From DATATB01 sp036268995 (GTDB taxonomy: Bacteria > Planctomycetota > Planctomycetia > Pirellulales > PNKZ01), in the NCBI GenBank assembly GCA_036268995.1, contig DATATB010000114.1, positions 1 through 64,000 of the forward strand: a DNA stretch of 64,000 bases, read 5' to 3'. Position numbers and translations under genes: made by a program. Under the pieces are notes generated by a model. It did no database searches. It saw nothing but the letters and a program-made list of their open reading frames with translations, and was not told the DNA's origin. Below, in pieces: positions 59,201-62,200 of the stretch (position 1 is the first letter of the stretch; each line of letters starts with the position of its first letter).

Positions 59201-62200
59201 TGCCAGGGTAAACGTGCCGGCACTGGCGTTGACCGTCAGCACTTGCAGAATGCCGCCGGTCGGAGCGCCCACCGCGGCATTGGCGCCGCCGGTATTGGTG
59301 ACCGTGAGCGGGCTGGCCGCCGTGGCGGTCACGCCGAGGAGGAACGTGACCGTGTAAGTGCCGCCGGTGCCCGTGACGACGACGTTGGTGCCGATGCTGG
59401 TCAACTGCTCGAGTGCTCCCTGCACCTGCGCGGCCGTCGCATTGAAATTCAGCGACGCAGTGGTCTGGCCGTTGAACGTGAGAGTGTACGTGCCGGTCGC
59501 GCCGCTGACGTTGAGCGACTGCTGGCTCGTCCCGATTTGAACCAGGGAATTGCTCAGGCTGGCGGTGAGCAGCAATTCCTGCGTGGTGGTGGAATTGAAA
59601 CTGACGAGGTAGCCATTGGTGCCGTTGGCGGTAACCGTGACGCCGCCCAACGCCGCGATCGAAGCCAGCCCATTGAGCGCCGTCGCCACGGTGGAGGCTG
59701 AACTGCCGCTGGCCAGCATGCCCGTGGTCTGGCCCGCGAAGCCCAAGATGAAGAAGCCGCTGGGCGCGGTGATCGTCACCACCTGCTGGTCGTAGCTGAC
59801 GGATTGGTTGTTGCTGACCGGGGTGACCGTGGTGGTCGAGACGTTGATCTCGCCGGCGCTGATCGTCGTCGTGCCGCTAAAGGTGCTGTTGCCGGTCGGA
59901 TCGAGCACCAGGCGGCCGTTGCCGGCCTTGGTGAGGGCGCCCGCGAACGACGAGCCGTCGACGATCGGCGCGTTGATGATCACGTCGGAAGTGATCGGCG
60001 TGTCGGCCAGCGTAAAGGTGCGGGTCACCGTCGCGGTGGCCGTTGGGATGTTGAGCGCCAGGCTGCCCGAGGCCCCGCTCGATAGCCCGCCGATGACGGC
60101 GCTGGGTGAGGTGGCCGTGGCGCCGGTGCTGAGCACGCTTTCGGTAAAGTTGCCGTTGAGCTGCAAGATGGTGCCGGCGCCCAAGCCGATCTGCGCACTG
60201 GACACCGGGCCGTCGACCATGGTCAGGGCGCCGATGGTTTCTGAGTCGTTCCAGCCGCCGACGGTGATCACCGTGGCCGTCACGCTGGTGGTGCTGGTGG
60301 TCATGACGGCCAGGTTCTTGGCGGCCAGGGTGCCGACAAACGTGACCGTATACTCACCGGGGGCGCCGCCAACGATCACGTTGTTCCCGATGCTCGACAA
60401 GGCTTGCAGCGCGGTCTGCACCTGGGCTGGCGTGGCGTTGTAGGGGATGTTGACCGTCGTGGAGCCGCCGTAGCTCAAGGTGAAGACGCTGCTGGCCAGG
60501 CCGACGTTGATCAGCTGGGTCTCGTTGGTGACCAGCGTGGAGTTTGCCACGCCGGTGAATTCGGTGGTTACCGTGGGCGTGGCCCCGCTGCTACCGGTCG
60601 CGGTCAGCAGGAGGCTCGTTGTGCTCAAGCCGTTGAAGAACTCGACCGCATATTGACCGGCCTCGCCGCTGACCAGCACGTCGCCATTGGGAATGCTGGA
60701 AAGTGCGGCCAGCGCCGCTTGCACCATGGCGGGCGTGGCATTGTACGGCAAGCTGGCGGTGGTCTGGCCGCCGAAGGTGAGGGTAAAGGTGCCGAAGGTG
60801 GGGGCGATCGCCACGGTGGTGCCCCCGTTGCCCACCGTCGTCATCAGCGGCTCAGGCTGATTCGCCAGCGCGGCCGTGCCCTGGAAAACCACTTGGAACG
60901 AGCCGTTGGAGCCGGTGACGAGGGCATTGCCGGAACCGACCGAACTCAGGGCCTGCAAATCCGTCTGAATGGTCGCGGCGGTGGCGTTGTAGGCAATGGC
61001 TGCAGTCGTCTGGCCGTTGTAGGTGAGCGTGTAGTTGGCATTAGCGGGCAGCCCCACCGCGGCCGAAATGCCCCCCGAGTTCGTTACCGTCATCAGCGGC
61101 GGCGGCTGGCCGGTGGAGGCGGCCGTGCCCGTGAAGATCACGACGTAGGAAGTGGACGAGCCGCTGACGCCGGCATTGCCCGGGCCGACCGACGAGAGCG
61201 CTTGCAAATCGGCCTGGATCGTCGAAATCGGGGCATTGTAGGCGATGGGCACCGTTGTGCTGCCGTTGTACGTGAGCGTATACGTGCCGGTCGTGGTGCC
61301 GCCGACGGTCACTGCCTGGCCGTTCTGCGTGATGTTCAGCGTCTGGCCGTCGTTGACGACGCTGACGACCTGGGTAGTATTCGTCGGCCCACTGGTGATG
61401 CTGGGCATTACGTCGAACGCGCCGGTGGCGTTGATGGTCACGATGGCCGTTTGGGACAACTGCTCAGGGCTTTCGACCAGCACGGTGTCGGTGCCCGGCC
61501 CGGCGTTATCGCCAATGGTCAACGCGCCGCTCAAAGCCGGCACGCCCGCGGGCTTGTCGAGCACGAGCGTGCCTTCGTTGACGGTCGTGGTGCCGAAGAT
61601 GGCATTGCCCAGCGAGCCGCCGAACACCAACGTGCCTAGGCCGACCTTGGTCAGGTTGTTGGCGATGATGGCGGTGCCCGTGCCGGCCAGGCCGGTGTTG
61701 GCCGTCGTCACGATGGGCCCGTCGATCTCCAGCGTGGTGCCGGCCAAGACGCCGATGTTATCGGTGACGGCGCCGGTCGTGGTGCTGCGCAGGTCGACCA
61801 GGCTTTCGACGAAGTTGTTGCCCGAAACGTTCAGCAGCGCACCCGTGTTGGCGATGCCCGTGCCGACGAAGCTCAAGTGCCGGCCGATGGTCACGCCGCC
61901 GGACAGATCGAGCGCGGCATTGTTGGCGACCAGTACGCCGATGCCGCCGGCCGACACGCGACCGGTCAGGGCCGCCGGCGCGAAGGCCGCCACGCCGCCG
62001 GTCAGCGTCGAGGCCACGGTGAACATGGGCAGCGCCTCGCCGGCCAGGTTCCCTTGGCTGAAATCGAAGGTGAAAACCGTGGGATTGTTCGGAGTATTTC
62101 CGGTCACCACGACCGAGCCGTCGATCGTGGCCAAGGCGTTGAGCGCCGCCGAGATCTGGGCCGCCGTGGAGCTGAAGCTCAAGGCGGGTGTCGTCGCGCC